A stretch of 25,739 bases of DNA, from positions 1 to 25,739 of the IMG/VR virus record IMGVR_UViG_3300033145_001394; one strand, 5' to 3'. The first letter of the stretch is position 1. Each line of letters opens with the position of its first letter. Position numbers and translations under genes: made by a program. The notes below the pieces were generated by a model. It worked only from the letters and a program-made list of their open reading frames with translations, was not told where the DNA came from and made no database searches. Origin of the DNA: a virus. Shown here one piece after another: positions 11,632 to 20,085 of this stretch.

Positions 11632-13557
11632 ATGCAGAGTATAGGGGATGCGCCGAATCAACTTCTTTTAAGCGTGCTACCAAGGGCTACGACAAGCGCT
11701 CCAACGACCCTTGCAGACATCAGCAGCAAATCTGGGAAGTATTTCTTCTTATGCGAATGGGTAGCGCACAACGACCCTTTGATTAGGAACGCCTTCATAA
11801 AATTCTCCAGATACGTCACCCTCGGCTTCAAGACCGAGCTGGCGAATGAGGACGGCAACGAAAAGGCGAAGGAGCTCGTAGACGAGTTCAACGCCCAGGT
11901 CGGTCATTCCATAGGGCGCAGGGCTGGTATGGATGCCACGATGCGCAAGATAACGCGCAACTGGCTTACATTCGGCCTCTGCATCGGCGAGCTGGTCTAT
12001 GATAAGAGTCACAAGAAACCGATGGACTTTTTGATACGGTCCACGCGCACCTTCACGATCAAATCGAGCACCGACAAGTCCGGAAGGATCGCGTCGATAA
12101 AGCAGCACGGCAACTCCAAGAAGCTCGATGTCGAGGACTTCCTCATCATGACGCTGGACGAGGACTACGACGGGGAGATATACGCGACCTCTACGGTGCG
12201 CTCGCTTCTCAACATCATAAATGTGACAGTCGGCATGGAAGCCGACCTACAGAAGATAGTCGAAAATTATTGGGCGCCCAATTTTGCCGTTATCGTCCCT
12301 GAAGGCGTGCCGGATACGACGATAACCGAGATCAACAACCTGCTACAGGACACCCCCGCTGGCACGAACTTCACGTTGGCGCACGGCGCTGACATCAAAC
12401 TGCTCGGCGCAGGACAGGTCCAGTTCAACATCGAGCCCTATTTCAGATACGTTCAGGACCGTATTATCGGCGGCCTTGGATTCCCGAAGTTCATGATGGG
12501 CTGGGGAGACGATCCAAACCGCGCCACCGCAAAGGAGCAGCTGAGGGATTTTTTCATCAACATCAACTCCTTTAGGCGTGCAATCCGCCGGTACATAGAG
12601 AACGAGATCTACGCGAAACTACTCGAGGCCAACGGATTCGATCCGGTGAGGGACAGGGTGAAGATCGTTTTTGACGAGTTCAGCGTGGAGGACGAGCTGA
12701 CCAAGGCGGAAACGGAGTTCAAGAAGTCCCAGGCCGCGCTCAACTACGTCAAAGCGGGCATCATGACCCAAGCGGAAGTGCGCGAGTCCTTGGACCTGCC
12801 AGAACTAAAGCCGGGCGAGTTGCCACCGATACTGCTCCACGAACTGAAGCTCCAGAAAGTCACCGACAAGCGCATAATCGACACCGCCAGGTTCGAGACT
12901 AGGTTTGCGATGGACATACAGCGCTACTTCATCGGCATGGAGGACTTCGTCCTTGACTGGCTCGAAGAGCACAGGGACCGGCTGAATCTCAGCAATGTCC
13001 TGGAACTTCATAGAAGCACATCTATCGTGCTGGAGCTGGATTACGAGGCGGAGGAGCTGCAAACCACTCTTGACAGATACATGACCGATGCCTACGTGAT
13101 GGGTGGCCAGCGCGCATTTGAAGACTTGCACGTCAGCGGCACGTTCACACTCGCCGATCCGGAAGCGGCGGAATGGCTCAAAAACTACACGATCGTCCTG
13201 GCGGACAAGGAGTCGAACGAGTTCGTGGGCAAGGTCAGGCAGGAGATCATGTCGGGCCTCAACGCCGGCGAAGGGATGGACGAGATTGCAGCAAGGGTGC
13301 GCAGCGCATTCGAGATGACGGATGAGAGGTCCAAGCTGATAGCGAGGACTGAGACGATGAGGGCCACGAACGAAGGGCGCCTGGCTGGATACAAGCAGTC
13401 GAAGCTTGAAGAGGTCGAATTTCTGGCATCCGGCGGTGCGTGTCCCGACTGCGCGGCCATGAACGGAGAAATTATGACGATTAACGAAGCGCGGGGTGAG
13501 ATTCCTGTGCATCCTAACTGCGAGTGCACGTGGATACCGGTAGGAATGGAGGCATGA
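11632..13557 (+). CDS. portal protein fused to a MuF-type head morphogenesis domain
   Basis: The protein has 641 residues. The N-terminal two thirds are portal-like (Mu gp29/DUF935 or SPP1-type layout), including FIKFSRYVTLGFKTELANED, YFRYVQDRIIGGLGFPKFMM and RATAKEQLRDFFININSFRR. The dodecameric portal is the DNA gate. From about residue 529 a MuF domain follows: ARTETMRATNEGRLAGYKQS, then ACPDCAAMNGE (C604, C607) and HPNCECTWIP (H627, C630, C632). The C/H pattern is the usual MuF signature. Normally the two are separate genes, and here one ORF encodes both, a fusion known from some phages. The gene probably begins a leaderless transcript. Confidence 0.85.
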   Translation: MQSIGDAPNQLLLSVLPRATTSAPTTLADISSKSGKYFFLCEWVAHNDPLIRNAFIKFSRYVTLGFKTELANEDGNEKAKELVDEFNAQVGHSIGRRAGMDATMRKITRNWLTFGLCIGELVYDKSHKKPMDFLIRSTRTFTIKSSTDKSGRIASIKQHGNSKKLDVEDFLIMTLDEDYDGEIYATSTVRSLLNIINVTVGMEADLQKIVENYWAPNFAVIVPEGVPDTTITEINNLLQDTPAGTNFTLAHGADIKLLGAGQVQFNIEPYFRYVQDRIIGGLGFPKFMMGWGDDPNRATAKEQLRDFFININSFRRAIRRYIENEIYAKLLEANGFDPVRDRVKIVFDEFSVEDELTKAETEFKKSQAALNYVKAGIMTQAEVRESLDLPELKPGELPPILLHELKLQKVTDKRIIDTARFETRFAMDIQRYFIGMEDFVLDWLEEHRDRLNLSNVLELHRSTSIVLELDYEAEELQTTLDRYMTDAYVMGGQRAFEDLHVSGTFTLADPEAAEWLKNYTIVLADKESNEFVGKVRQEIMSGLNAGEGMDEIAARVRSAFEMTDERSKLIARTETMRATNEGRLAGYKQSKLEEVEFLASGGACPDCAAMNGEIMTINEARGEIPVHPNCECTWIPVGMEA

Positions 13558-14807
13558 GCATGGAGAATGGATTTGAATCAATTGAATTGGACGGTGCTCT
13601 GGAGCTCCAGAGCACTGAGCCGTTGAAGATTAGGGGCATTGCCGTAACGCCAGGAGACTACCTCTACAAAACGGCAGAAGGCGTGGTCAAGAAGATACGC
13701 CTGACCGCTGAGAATGTGAAGGAAATCGCTTACCAGCTAGCTGGTAAGGACTTTTTAGACACCCATGACGAGGATTCACTAGGCGCCGTAGCCGGCACAG
13801 TCACAAAAGGCGAGTATTACGACAATCCCCCGCGAGCCGAATTCGAAGCGGATGTGATCAGCCCGCACTACATTGCGCTATTCCGGGCCGGCAAGATCAA
13901 GGCGTTCAGCATCGGCCTGGGCTTTAAGAACAAGGTCATCGACGGCGTGAACACCGCGATATCGGTCATCGTCAATCACCTGAGTCCAGTCAAGAACCCG
14001 CAGGACAAACAGGCGCGACTGCTCACACTTTTGAATCAACAAGTGGAGGGAGGCGAAATGGACGGAGACGAAGGAGAATTGGACCTGGCGAAGTGGACGA
14101 GGGCATTCATCAACGACTTGCCGGATTCAGCATTTGCAGTTATCGAACCAGCATACAAGTCAGGCAAGACAGACAACAAGAACGCACGCCACCTGCCGCA
14201 TCATGGAGCTGACGGCAAGGTGGACCTGTCGCATCTGCGCAACGCGCTGGCGCGGATGAACCAGATAAAACCAGTCACGGACTCGATTACAGCCGACGCG
14301 CTGAGAAGGCAGGCCAAAAAACACCTGACGGCGCATGCGAAGAAACTCTTACCAACCAGCCAGTGGGCTAAAGGAGCGATGAGCGTGGAGAAAGAAGAAA
14401 TCCAGGCGCTGACACTCGAGGAGATCAAGGATCATCCGGAAGTGATAGCGCTGAACGAAAAGATAGAAGGGCTCGAGAAGGAGAAGACCGAGCTCACAGG
14501 GAAACTACAAGCAGCTGAGCAGGCGCTCAGCGAAATCCAAGAGGCGCAGAAACTCGAATTGGCGAATCAAATCGTCGAAGCCGAGAAATCTGCAGGGAAA
14601 GACGTTGACGACAAGAGGGCAGAGGAACTGAAGCAGCTCAACTTGGAGCAGCTGGAGGCGAAACTGGCCGAGACCAAGGAGTGGCTCGCGCTGGTCAAGC
14701 CGGAGCCAGATGTCAAGTCGGCTGCAGGTAGCGAAGAGGCCGATGAAGAGTGGAGTAAACTCTCGTTGGCTGAGAAGATAAGGAAAGCAGGAGGACTCAA
14801 AACATGA
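13554..14807 (+). CDS. prohead protease with C-terminal scaffold domain
   Basis: The protein has 417 residues. ATG 13554 overlaps the portal stop (ATGA) and has GGAATGGAGG upstream. The N-terminal 165 residues are an S78-like prohead protease: FLDTHDEDSLGAV (probable catalytic H71) and GKIKAFSIGLGF (probable S119). A middle segment (about 180-285), with INDLPDSAFAVIEPAYKSGK and HLPHHGADGKVDLSHLRNAL, is often attached to such proteases. The C-terminal part (about 300-390) is a long coiled coil (EKIEGLEKEKTELTGKLQAA) that should act as an internal scaffold and be removed during maturation. Confidence 0.82.
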   Translation: MSMENGFESIELDGALELQSTEPLKIRGIAVTPGDYLYKTAEGVVKKIRLTAENVKEIAYQLAGKDFLDTHDEDSLGAVAGTVTKGEYYDNPPRAEFEADVISPHYIALFRAGKIKAFSIGLGFKNKVIDGVNTAISVIVNHLSPVKNPQDKQARLLTLLNQQVEGGEMDGDEGELDLAKWTRAFINDLPDSAFAVIEPAYKSGKTDNKNARHLPHHGADGKVDLSHLRNALARMNQIKPVTDSITADALRRQAKKHLTAHAKKLLPTSQWAKGAMSVEKEEIQALTLEEIKDHPEVIALNEKIEGLEKEKTELTGKLQAAEQALSEIQEAQKLELANQIVEAEKSAGKDVDDKRAEELKQLNLEQLEAKLAETKEWLALVKPEPDVKSAAGSEEADEEWSKLSLAEKIRKAGGLKT

Positions 14808-15238
14808 CAACCGCAATTAAGGAGAACGAAGTGGCCTTGGTGCCCGTATTGACGTGCGGACACCTGAAAGCGGCAGCATCACAGACGATTAAAGCAGGCA
14901 ACGTCCTGACACTCGACGCAGACGGTAATCTCGTCGTAGGTGTCGCGGATGCTCACAAGGCATTTGTGGCGCTGAAGGATCTCACCACCGAAGCAGGCGA
15001 AACAGAGGAGATCGCAGTGGGCGTAAAGGGAATCTACAACGTCGTGGCCTCAGGGGCCATCAACGAGGGAGATCCGATCGTCACTGCAGCGGACGGCAAG
15101 GTAGCAGCGTACTCCCCAGTGGACCAATCAACACACACCGACGAAACAATCACGAACGGCATTGAAGAGGCAGCACAGATAATCGGAATAGCGTACACCG
15201 CCGCGGCAGACAATGAAAAGGTAACAGTCGAATTGTAG
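14804..15238 (+). CDS. capsid decoration/stabilising protein (DUF2190-like)
   Basis: The protein has 144 residues. ATG 14804 overlaps the protease stop. It is all-beta: HLKAAASQTIKAGNVLTLDA, then EEIAVGVKGIYNVVASGAI and EGDPIVTAADGKVAAY. The G-(I/V)-(Y/V)-..V.(A/S)..I..GD.V pattern is that of DUF2190-type or gpD-like capsid decoration proteins. Position between protease and major capsid protein fits. Confidence 0.68.
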   Translation: MTTAIKENEVALVPVLTCGHLKAAASQTIKAGNVLTLDADGNLVVGVADAHKAFVALKDLTTEAGETEEIAVGVKGIYNVVASGAINEGDPIVTAADGKVAAYSPVDQSTHTDETITNGIEEAAQIIGIAYTAAADNEKVTVEL

Positions 15239-15250
15239 GAGGACAAGAGA

Positions 15251-16117
15251 ATGACACCATTTGAGAATTTAGAAGCAGCAACACAGGGCAAGGCGTACGC
15301 GCTGACACCTGAGGACTATGCAGCTGAAATGGAGAAGGCAGCGGCCCCGTTCAGGATGGTGCCGTATCTATGCACGATCAACCGCGATCTTGTGAATGCA
15401 GTGGGGACATCCCTGCGCTTACCCAAGAAGACGGCTGGCGTGACTGCAGTCAAGTACGACACCGATACTGGGATACAGCTGCTCAACGAACGCACGACAT
15501 TCGACTACGTCACTGCGCAGACATACCTGATCGCGACCAAGGCATCTTGGAGCATTCAAGATCAGAAGGCAGTCGCAGCTGACCTGATTGCAGAGGAGAT
15601 ACAGAGCGCAGGCGAAGCCATAGCGAACTACGAGAATGAAACGCTCGTATCGGTAATCGACGCAGGCGTGGCAGACGCGAACACATTCGCAGCTGCGGCA
15701 GCGGGAACGCTGGCATACGAAGACATCCTCAACGGATGGTCCAAAATTAGGCAGAGCAAGTTCGGTCGCACACCAAACAGGATAGCGGTCTGCGTGCATG
15801 CAGACCAGGCAGTGGACCTCATGAGCGATGCGAAGTTCATCGACAAGCAGAAACTCATCCAACTGGGACAGCTCAATCTCACGGATGCAGCTATCGGCGT
15901 GATCACCGGCATAGGTCCGGTCTACGCGATGGACGACCTCACAGCTGGAACGGCCTACATGGTCGACACGGCGAAGGCGCTCAAATTCGTTGAGAAGCAG
16001 CCGCTGACGACGGAGGAGTTCAAGCCGAACCCGCTCGAGAACGAAGTCTGGGCCTGGGAGATCGCAGACATAAAAGTAGTCTTTGACACCGCGATGGCGA
16101 AGATCACTTCCTGCTGA
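15251..16117 (+). CDS. major capsid protein, HK97 fold
   Basis: The protein has 288 residues, with TAGGAGGACAAGAGA upstream of ATG 15251. The order protease, decoration protein, then this gene is the standard head module. The sequence has an N-terminal helix region, LRLPKKTAGVTAVKYDTDTG and FDYVTAQTYLIATKASWSIQ (P-domain strands), and EEIQSAGEAIANYENETLVS (spine helix). It also has NGWSKIRQSKFGRTPNRIAV with a later CVHADQAVDLM, typical of HK97-type capsid proteins. No long cleaved delta domain is visible because the scaffold lies in the protease. Confidence 0.8.
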   Translation: MTPFENLEAATQGKAYALTPEDYAAEMEKAAAPFRMVPYLCTINRDLVNAVGTSLRLPKKTAGVTAVKYDTDTGIQLLNERTTFDYVTAQTYLIATKASWSIQDQKAVAADLIAEEIQSAGEAIANYENETLVSVIDAGVADANTFAAAAAGTLAYEDILNGWSKIRQSKFGRTPNRIAVCVHADQAVDLMSDAKFIDKQKLIQLGQLNLTDAAIGVITGIGPVYAMDDLTAGTAYMVDTAKALKFVEKQPLTTEEFKPNPLENEVWAWEIADIKVVFDTAMAKITSC

Positions 16118-16136
16118 GCGTGGGGGGTCGATCTCA

Positions 16137-16502
16137 ATGACCGAGTATAGGTGGAATGGTACCGGTGCGTGGATGATCGCCGAGCTGGGGGTCACATTCC
16201 ATCACAAAGGGGACGTGCAGACACTCCCCGAGTTGGACGAACTGACGCCACCGGTGCGCCAGAAAGTAGAAGACATGCTCACAATCGGCAATCTCACAGA
16301 TCTCGAAGCCGTGCTGGAGCCAGTACCCGCTGAGGAGGAGAGCGCAGTCTCGGGCTTCTTTGAAGGCAAAACCTACAAGGAGCTCATGGCATCGCTCGAT
16401 GTGATTCCTGTGGAATTGATCTCAGAGGCGATCGAGTACGAGAAGAACCACAAGAACAGAAAATCGGTCATAGCCGCGCTGGAGCAGAGAACGCAAATGT
16501 AG
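16137..16502 (+). CDS. 121-aa head-module protein, function unknown
   Basis: ATG 16137 is chosen (GGGGGG upstream at 16122-16127). The frame open further upstream lies inside the capsid gene. The N-terminal half is strand-rich (MTEYRWNGTGAWMIAELGVT). The C-terminal third (KTYKELMASLDVIPVELISE, then EKNHKNRKSVIAALEQR) resembles the short helical E/S-rich anchor found at the C-terminus of small head-tail proteins. Its position right after the capsid protein suggests a minor head or head-tail protein. Confidence 0.55.
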   Translation: MTEYRWNGTGAWMIAELGVTFHHKGDVQTLPELDELTPPVRQKVEDMLTIGNLTDLEAVLEPVPAEEESAVSGFFEGKTYKELMASLDVIPVELISEAIEYEKNHKNRKSVIAALEQRTQM

Positions 16503-16533
16503 GCTGAGTCCCTGCGAACACAGGAGAGATCAG

Positions 16534-16791
16534 ATGAACAACGAGGACCGCGAAGCGATCACCAAGTTGCGCATCCACATGGAGGGACTGCACACAGACA
16601 TCAAATACGTCAAAAAAACAGTCGACGAGATCAAAAAAGACATCAAGGAAAACCAGAAGGAGACCAACGAACGCATCGTCGAACTTGAAACGTGGCGCGG
16701 TTCCGTCATGGGTGCGGTGGCAGCAGTAAGCACAGGCATAGCTATGATAGTCTCCGCGATCGTGATGTGGATCGGAAAAATTTGGAGGTAG
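16534..16791 (+). CDS. coiled-coil, tail-anchored membrane protein (XhlA-like)
   Basis: The protein has 85 residues, with GGAGAG upstream. Residues 1-54 form a heptad-rich coiled coil (LHTDIKYVKKTVDEIKKDIK). Residues 57-80 are a membrane span (VMGAVAAVSTGIAMIVSAIV). This layout matches XhlA-type haemolysin/holin accessory proteins of phages and archaeal viruses. It is followed at once by a second small membrane protein and a metallopeptidase, so it may belong to a lysis or envelope-entry cassette lying in the head module. Confidence 0.55.
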   Translation: MNNEDREAITKLRIHMEGLHTDIKYVKKTVDEIKKDIKENQKETNERIVELETWRGSVMGAVAAVSTGIAMIVSAIVMWIGKIWR

Positions 16792-16796
16792 AAAGC

Positions 16797-16970
16797 ATGA
16801 GTGAAATGCCGTTATGGATGCCGAAGGGGAGCGTCCGCGCTATAGTAGCCATCGGCTCTCTCGCGCTGGTTGCATATCAGGTGATAACAACTGGCACAGT
16901 GAATGAAGCAGTAAGCGCCTTGACCGGCATGGTCTGGATATATTACTTCAAGATGAGAGAGCAGGCATGA
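16797..16970 (+). CDS. 57-aa membrane protein, holin-like
   Basis: ATG 16797, with GGAGGT (16784-16789) upstream. The in-frame extension back to 16692 lies inside the previous gene. Two hydrophobic segments are seen: SVRAIVAIGSLALVAYQVIT (12-31) and VSALTGMVWIYYFKM (39-53). The size and two-span topology fit a class II holin, but sequence alone cannot show this. Its stop overlaps the metallopeptidase start (ATGA). Confidence 0.5.
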   Translation: MSEMPLWMPKGSVRAIVAIGSLALVAYQVITTGTVNEAVSALTGMVWIYYFKMREQA

Positions 16971-17248
16971 GGACAGAGGAACTGAACATAAAAATCCACT
17001 ACCAGACGGCCCAGGAGTTCAAAAAGGGCGCTCCATGGTTAAAGAACATCTGGTACGGGCGCTGGATTCGGGGATACGTCCAGCTCGAGACGCGCGAGAT
17101 ATTCATCAACAGGGATGCGTGGTTCTGGAGCAAGTGGGACAAAATCAGGCTGATCCTCCATGAGATTGGCCACGTTTTGGCCGGGGATGGAGAGCACACG
17201 AAGATTCCAGGGGGGATAATGCACTGGACCGGGATACTGAGGTGGTAA
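16967..17248 (+). CDS. zinc metallopeptidase (HExxH, metzincin-like)
   Basis: The protein has 93 residues. The zinc motif HEIGHVLAGDGEH (65-77) supplies H65, E66, H69 and perhaps H77. Metzincins have the third histidine 11 residues after the first, and here it is 12, so the match is loose. GGIMHWTG (82-89) could be the Met-turn. The N-terminus (FKKGAPWLKNIWYGRWIRGY) is basic and aromatic, and there is no signal peptide. The gene is coupled to a small membrane protein. It could be the endolysin-like enzyme that opens a protein cell wall (S-layer or pseudomurein peptide) or a virion-maturation protease. Confidence 0.65.
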   Translation: MRTEELNIKIHYQTAQEFKKGAPWLKNIWYGRWIRGYVQLETREIFINRDAWFWSKWDKIRLILHEIGHVLAGDGEHTKIPGGIMHWTGILRW

Positions 17249-17249
17249 A

Positions 17250-17597
17250 ATGGCGTACTGCACGATAGACGACGTAAAGGACCGCCTGAACATCAAGGAC
17301 ACCAGCGAGGATAGTACGCTGGCAAACAAGTTAACGGCCGCAGACGCGTACATCGACACAAAGCTCAAAAAATACACCACCGTGCCGCTTGCATCAGTGC
17401 CTCAAATCATCAAGGATGCAAGTGCGGACCTCGCGGCAGCGATGTTCAGGGAGGACAGGTTCGAAACCGAGGCAGTGGAGTCGATAGAGGAGCGCTCTCG
17501 AGCGTCGATATTCAGGAATAGGGCAGAGGCCGCCCTGGACAGCTACATCAAGGAAACGTACTGCCTGCACGTGCTTCAAAAAATCGAGGTGGCGTGA
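17250..17597 (+). CDS. head-tail connector (gp6-like)
   Basis: The protein has 115 residues. MAYCTIDDVKDRLNIKD, followed by LANKLTAADAYIDTKL and then IIKDASADLAAAMFREDRFE, is the helical pattern of phage head-tail connector/adaptor proteins (HK97 gp6, SPP1 gp15). They form a ring under the portal. It is followed by the completion proteins in the usual order, and its stop overlaps the next start by GTGA. Confidence 0.72.
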   Translation: MAYCTIDDVKDRLNIKDTSEDSTLANKLTAADAYIDTKLKKYTTVPLASVPQIIKDASADLAAAMFREDRFETEAVESIEERSRASIFRNRAEAALDSYIKETYCLHVLQKIEVA

Positions 17598-18034
17598 TGG
17601 CGGAGGCGCTCAGCATCAGGATAGATCTGTCCGAATTCAATCGCACGTTTGACCTGAAGGAGAAACAGGTCGGATACGCGATCCAGAAGATCCTACGGGA
17701 CGGCTCTGTGATTGTCGAGCGTCTCATGAAGCAGAAGGCGCCTGTCAGGACCGGGCGCCTGCGCGCATCGATCAGCTCCGACATTCAGACTGCGATAGGA
17801 CGGATGAGGGCGACCATATCGCCCCACGTCAAGTATGCCCTGTTCATCAACTCTGGCACGAAGGAGTCACCAGGGCGATACGTACCGTCCATCGGCAAGC
17901 GGCTTGTCAACCCTCCAGAGGGAATGCATCCCGGGGTGAAGGCCACGCACTTCATTGAACGGACAGAGCGCGAGGCCAGACCGAGGATACAGAGAATTGC
18001 ACAGCGCATAATGGCGCAGGAGCTGGCGAAATGA
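17594..18034 (+). CDS. tail completion/neck protein (HK97 gp10-like)
   Basis: The protein has 146 residues from GTG 17594 (GTGA overlap). ATG 17597 directly follows in frame and may be used instead. KQKAPVRTGRLRASISSDIQ is the typical central motif of HK97 gp10-like proteins (AP.(R/K)TG.L..SI). It is followed by VKYALFINSGTKESPGRYVP, close to the family's YA...E.GT pattern, and by HPGVKATHFIERTEREARPR. The protein joins head and tail or blocks the tail end. Confidence 0.75.
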   Translation: MMAEALSIRIDLSEFNRTFDLKEKQVGYAIQKILRDGSVIVERLMKQKAPVRTGRLRASISSDIQTAIGRMRATISPHVKYALFINSGTKESPGRYVPSIGKRLVNPPEGMHPGVKATHFIERTEREARPRIQRIAQRIMAQELAK

Positions 18035-18456
18035 CGTATAAAACTGCATACCTGGGCGTCATCGACGAGATCATAGCGATCCTGAAGGCCGACCCGAATC
18101 TTGCAGCGATCGACGACAACAACATCCTGTTCGGAGAGCGCGAGAAGGTGGCAAAGTTCCCGGTAATATTCGTGATTCCAAGGCCGGACGAAATCGATGA
18201 CATGACGGTATCGCAGCAGGAGCACAGGATCACTGTCGACGTCGTGGTGCTCCAGAAGAAATACGACGTGGAGGAAGGTGCCAGAGAAGCCATCGAGTTC
18301 GCAGGCGACTGCTACGACTGCATCATGGGCAACAGAACGCTGAACGGAAAGTGCGAGGACCTGATCGTAAAGCGCTTCGAGCCGGACTATGAAAAGGGCG
18401 CCAAATGGGTCCTGCACTGGACGCTGATCAGGATAGAGGTGCTGAAAATATTGTGA
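18031..18456 (+). CDS. tail terminator-like protein
   Basis: The protein has 141 residues, and ATG 18031 overlaps the previous stop. An N-terminal helix (YLGVIDEIIAILKADPNLAA), then FPVIFVIPRPDEID, EHRITVDVVVLQKK and WVLHWTLIRIEVL fit the alpha/beta fold of tail terminator proteins, which cap the tail tube. Sequence similarity in this family is weak, so the call rests on pattern and position between the gp10-like and tail tube genes. Confidence 0.58.
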   Translation: MTYKTAYLGVIDEIIAILKADPNLAAIDDNNILFGEREKVAKFPVIFVIPRPDEIDDMTVSQQEHRITVDVVVLQKKYDVEEGAREAIEFAGDCYDCIMGNRTLNGKCEDLIVKRFEPDYEKGAKWVLHWTLIRIEVLKIL

Positions 18457-18468
18457 GGAGATGAAAGA

Positions 18469-18666
18469 ATGAAAGTCAAATACATTAGAACTGGCAGCGC
18501 CGTGGTCGTGCCTGGTATAGGCAGGTTCGAGTCCGGGCAGGTCGTGGATTTGCCCGCTAAGACTGCGAAGGCGCTAGTCGAGACCAACCCGAATTTCGAG
18601 ATGGTTCAAGAAGGTATAGATGTTGAACACAAAGCCGAAAAGGCGAAAAAAGGAGGCAATAAATGA
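18469..18666 (+). CDS. 65-aa small tail-module protein
   Basis: ATG 18469, with GAGGAGATG upstream. MKVKYIRTGSAVVVPGIGRF and ESGQVVDLPAKTAKALVETN make a small beta fold with a helix (F..G....LP...A..L), as in short head-tail proteins found just before the tail tube gene of many phages. A basic C-terminal tail (KAEKAKKGGNK) follows. The stop overlaps the tail tube start by ATGA. Confidence 0.58.
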   Translation: MKVKYIRTGSAVVVPGIGRFESGQVVDLPAKTAKALVETNPNFEMVQEGIDVEHKAEKAKKGGNK

Positions 18667-19628
18667 CGCGATATCTGGGCATAGGAAAAGAAACGGAATA
18701 CGGCACTCCGGTAGAGGTCACCAAGTACGTGGACCTGATATCAGAAAGCATCGTGGCAAGCAATGAGGTCATATACCCCGAGACTGCGCAGGGACGCGAC
18801 CTGACCAAACAGGTGGCAGGGCCGTTCAAGATCGGCGGGCCGGTGAACGTGTTCGCCGAACCCGAGAATCTTGGTCTGCTCCTGCTGGCGGCGTTCGGCT
18901 CCGTTACTTCTGAGGTGCAGGGCACAACCGCCTACAAGCACGAATTCAAACCGGCGGACGCGCTGGGCAGCCTGACGCTGGAGATCGGACACGACACCCC
19001 GAGCACCGCGAGAAAAATCGCAGGGTGCAAGGTGGACAAACTGACGATCGAGGCGGCCGTAAAGGAGCTTGTGTCGGCCAGCTTTGACGTTGTGGGCAAG
19101 ACGGAGGAGATCACGACACCAGGAACACCTGAGTTCAGCGAGTTGCCGCCGTTCGTGTTCCACCAGGGAACAGCATCGATAGCGGGGACCCCCAATGCAA
19201 ATGTGAAGGCGTTCTCGGTCACGCTGGAGAACAAGCTGCAGGCAGACGAGGGATACAGGATCACACCGGACAGGACGATTCAAGTGCTTGACATAGCGGA
19301 CCTGCTCGTGAAAGCGAAGCTGGACCTCGCGTTCGCTAGCACAGACGAGTACAAGCGGTTCCTAGGGAATGCAACCGCGGTAAGTCCAGCGGACACATTG
19401 GAGCCGGTGGCATTGAACCTGAAGTGCGAGGGCGCAGTAATAGAGGACACATACAAATACACCTTTGAAATCGACCTGCCGAAGGTCATATACGACACCA
19501 CGAACGCGAACATCAACAAGCGCGACCTGATAGTTCAGGGGGTAGAAGCGACCGCACTGAAGGACGAGACCGTCGGAGTCGGATATTCCATAATGGCGAC
19601 ATTGATCAACAAGGTCACGAGCTACTGA
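18663..19628 (+). CDS. major tail tube protein
   Basis: The protein has 321 residues, and ATG 18663 overlaps the previous stop with AGGAGG upstream. It begins MTRYLGIGKETEYGTPVEVT, a common opening of phage tail tube proteins. SESIVASNEVIYPETAQGRD follows, with paired domains containing TLEIGHDTPSTARKIAGCKV and FSVTLENKLQADEG, typical of tube proteins with a repeated beta-sandwich. No sheath gene is present, so the tail is non-contractile. It lies just before the tail chaperone pair. Confidence 0.75.
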   Translation: MTRYLGIGKETEYGTPVEVTKYVDLISESIVASNEVIYPETAQGRDLTKQVAGPFKIGGPVNVFAEPENLGLLLLAAFGSVTSEVQGTTAYKHEFKPADALGSLTLEIGHDTPSTARKIAGCKVDKLTIEAAVKELVSASFDVVGKTEEITTPGTPEFSELPPFVFHQGTASIAGTPNANVKAFSVTLENKLQADEGYRITPDRTIQVLDIADLLVKAKLDLAFASTDEYKRFLGNATAVSPADTLEPVALNLKCEGAVIEDTYKYTFEIDLPKVIYDTTNANINKRDLIVQGVEATALKDETVGVGYSIMATLINKVTSY

Positions 19629-19638
19629 GGAGATGGAG

Positions 19639-20085
19639 ATGGCTGAAACAGAAATCGTATCTGCAGCAGAGTACAAAGCGAAAAGTCGCAAGCTAATCAC
19701 GCTACCAAGTGGCGCTGTTTTCGAGATTAAGAAAATATCGCCGTTTGACTTCGTGGAATTCTCAGGCGAGATCAAAGAGGGCATGTCCGAAGAGGAGATG
19801 GCGAAAATAATCGCTCCAAAATTTGAGGAATACGGCGCAGCGTTCATCTGCAGCGGGGTGTCCAAGCCACGCATAAGGAATGACGTATCAAGCGCAGAGG
19901 TTGGCGATGAAGAGCTGCATATCACGGACATCGACAAGCACGATCTGACCGCGCTGATAAAGGAGATAACGGAGTTCTCAGGTCTCGATGAGGTAACTGC
20001 TGAGTTGGAGGGCGAGAAGCGCAAATCCTTTCGCAATGCACCCGATAGCAAAGGCAGCGGGGGTACTGGCACTGAGAGTTCATAA
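19639..20085 (+). CDS. tail assembly chaperone, first ORF (gpG-like)
   Basis: The protein has 148 residues from ATG 19639, which has GAGGAGA at a good spacing. ATG 19633 is an in-frame alternative lying within that Shine-Dalgarno region. It begins with polar sequence and has ITLPSGAVFEIKKISPFDFV, a common opening of phage chaperone proteins (LPSG..F.I....P.D...). The C-terminal tail is low complexity and includes a GGGGG run at 20059-20063, where a +1 slip would enter the next ORF. The chaperone holds the tape measure and recruits tube subunits. Confidence 0.65.
   Translation: MAETEIVSAAEYKAKSRKLITLPSGAVFEIKKISPFDFVEFSGEIKEGMSEEEMAKIIAPKFEEYGAAFICSGVSKPRIRNDVSSAEVGDEELHITDIDKHDLTALIKEITEFSGLDEVTAELEGEKRKSFRNAPDSKGSGGTGTESS

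Noticed and set aside
12805-13581. 258-codon minus-strand ORF
   Set aside because: It lies antisense to the portal-MuF gene, whose C/H motifs are clear.
13554-14807. portal protease gene starting at 13524
   Set aside because: The longer start lies inside the MuF domain. ATG 13554 has the ATGA overlap and a good ribosome-binding site.
15419-16195. 258-codon minus-strand ORF
   Set aside because: It is antisense to the major capsid gene, and its composition is that of a reverse shadow (rich in R, V, L, C).
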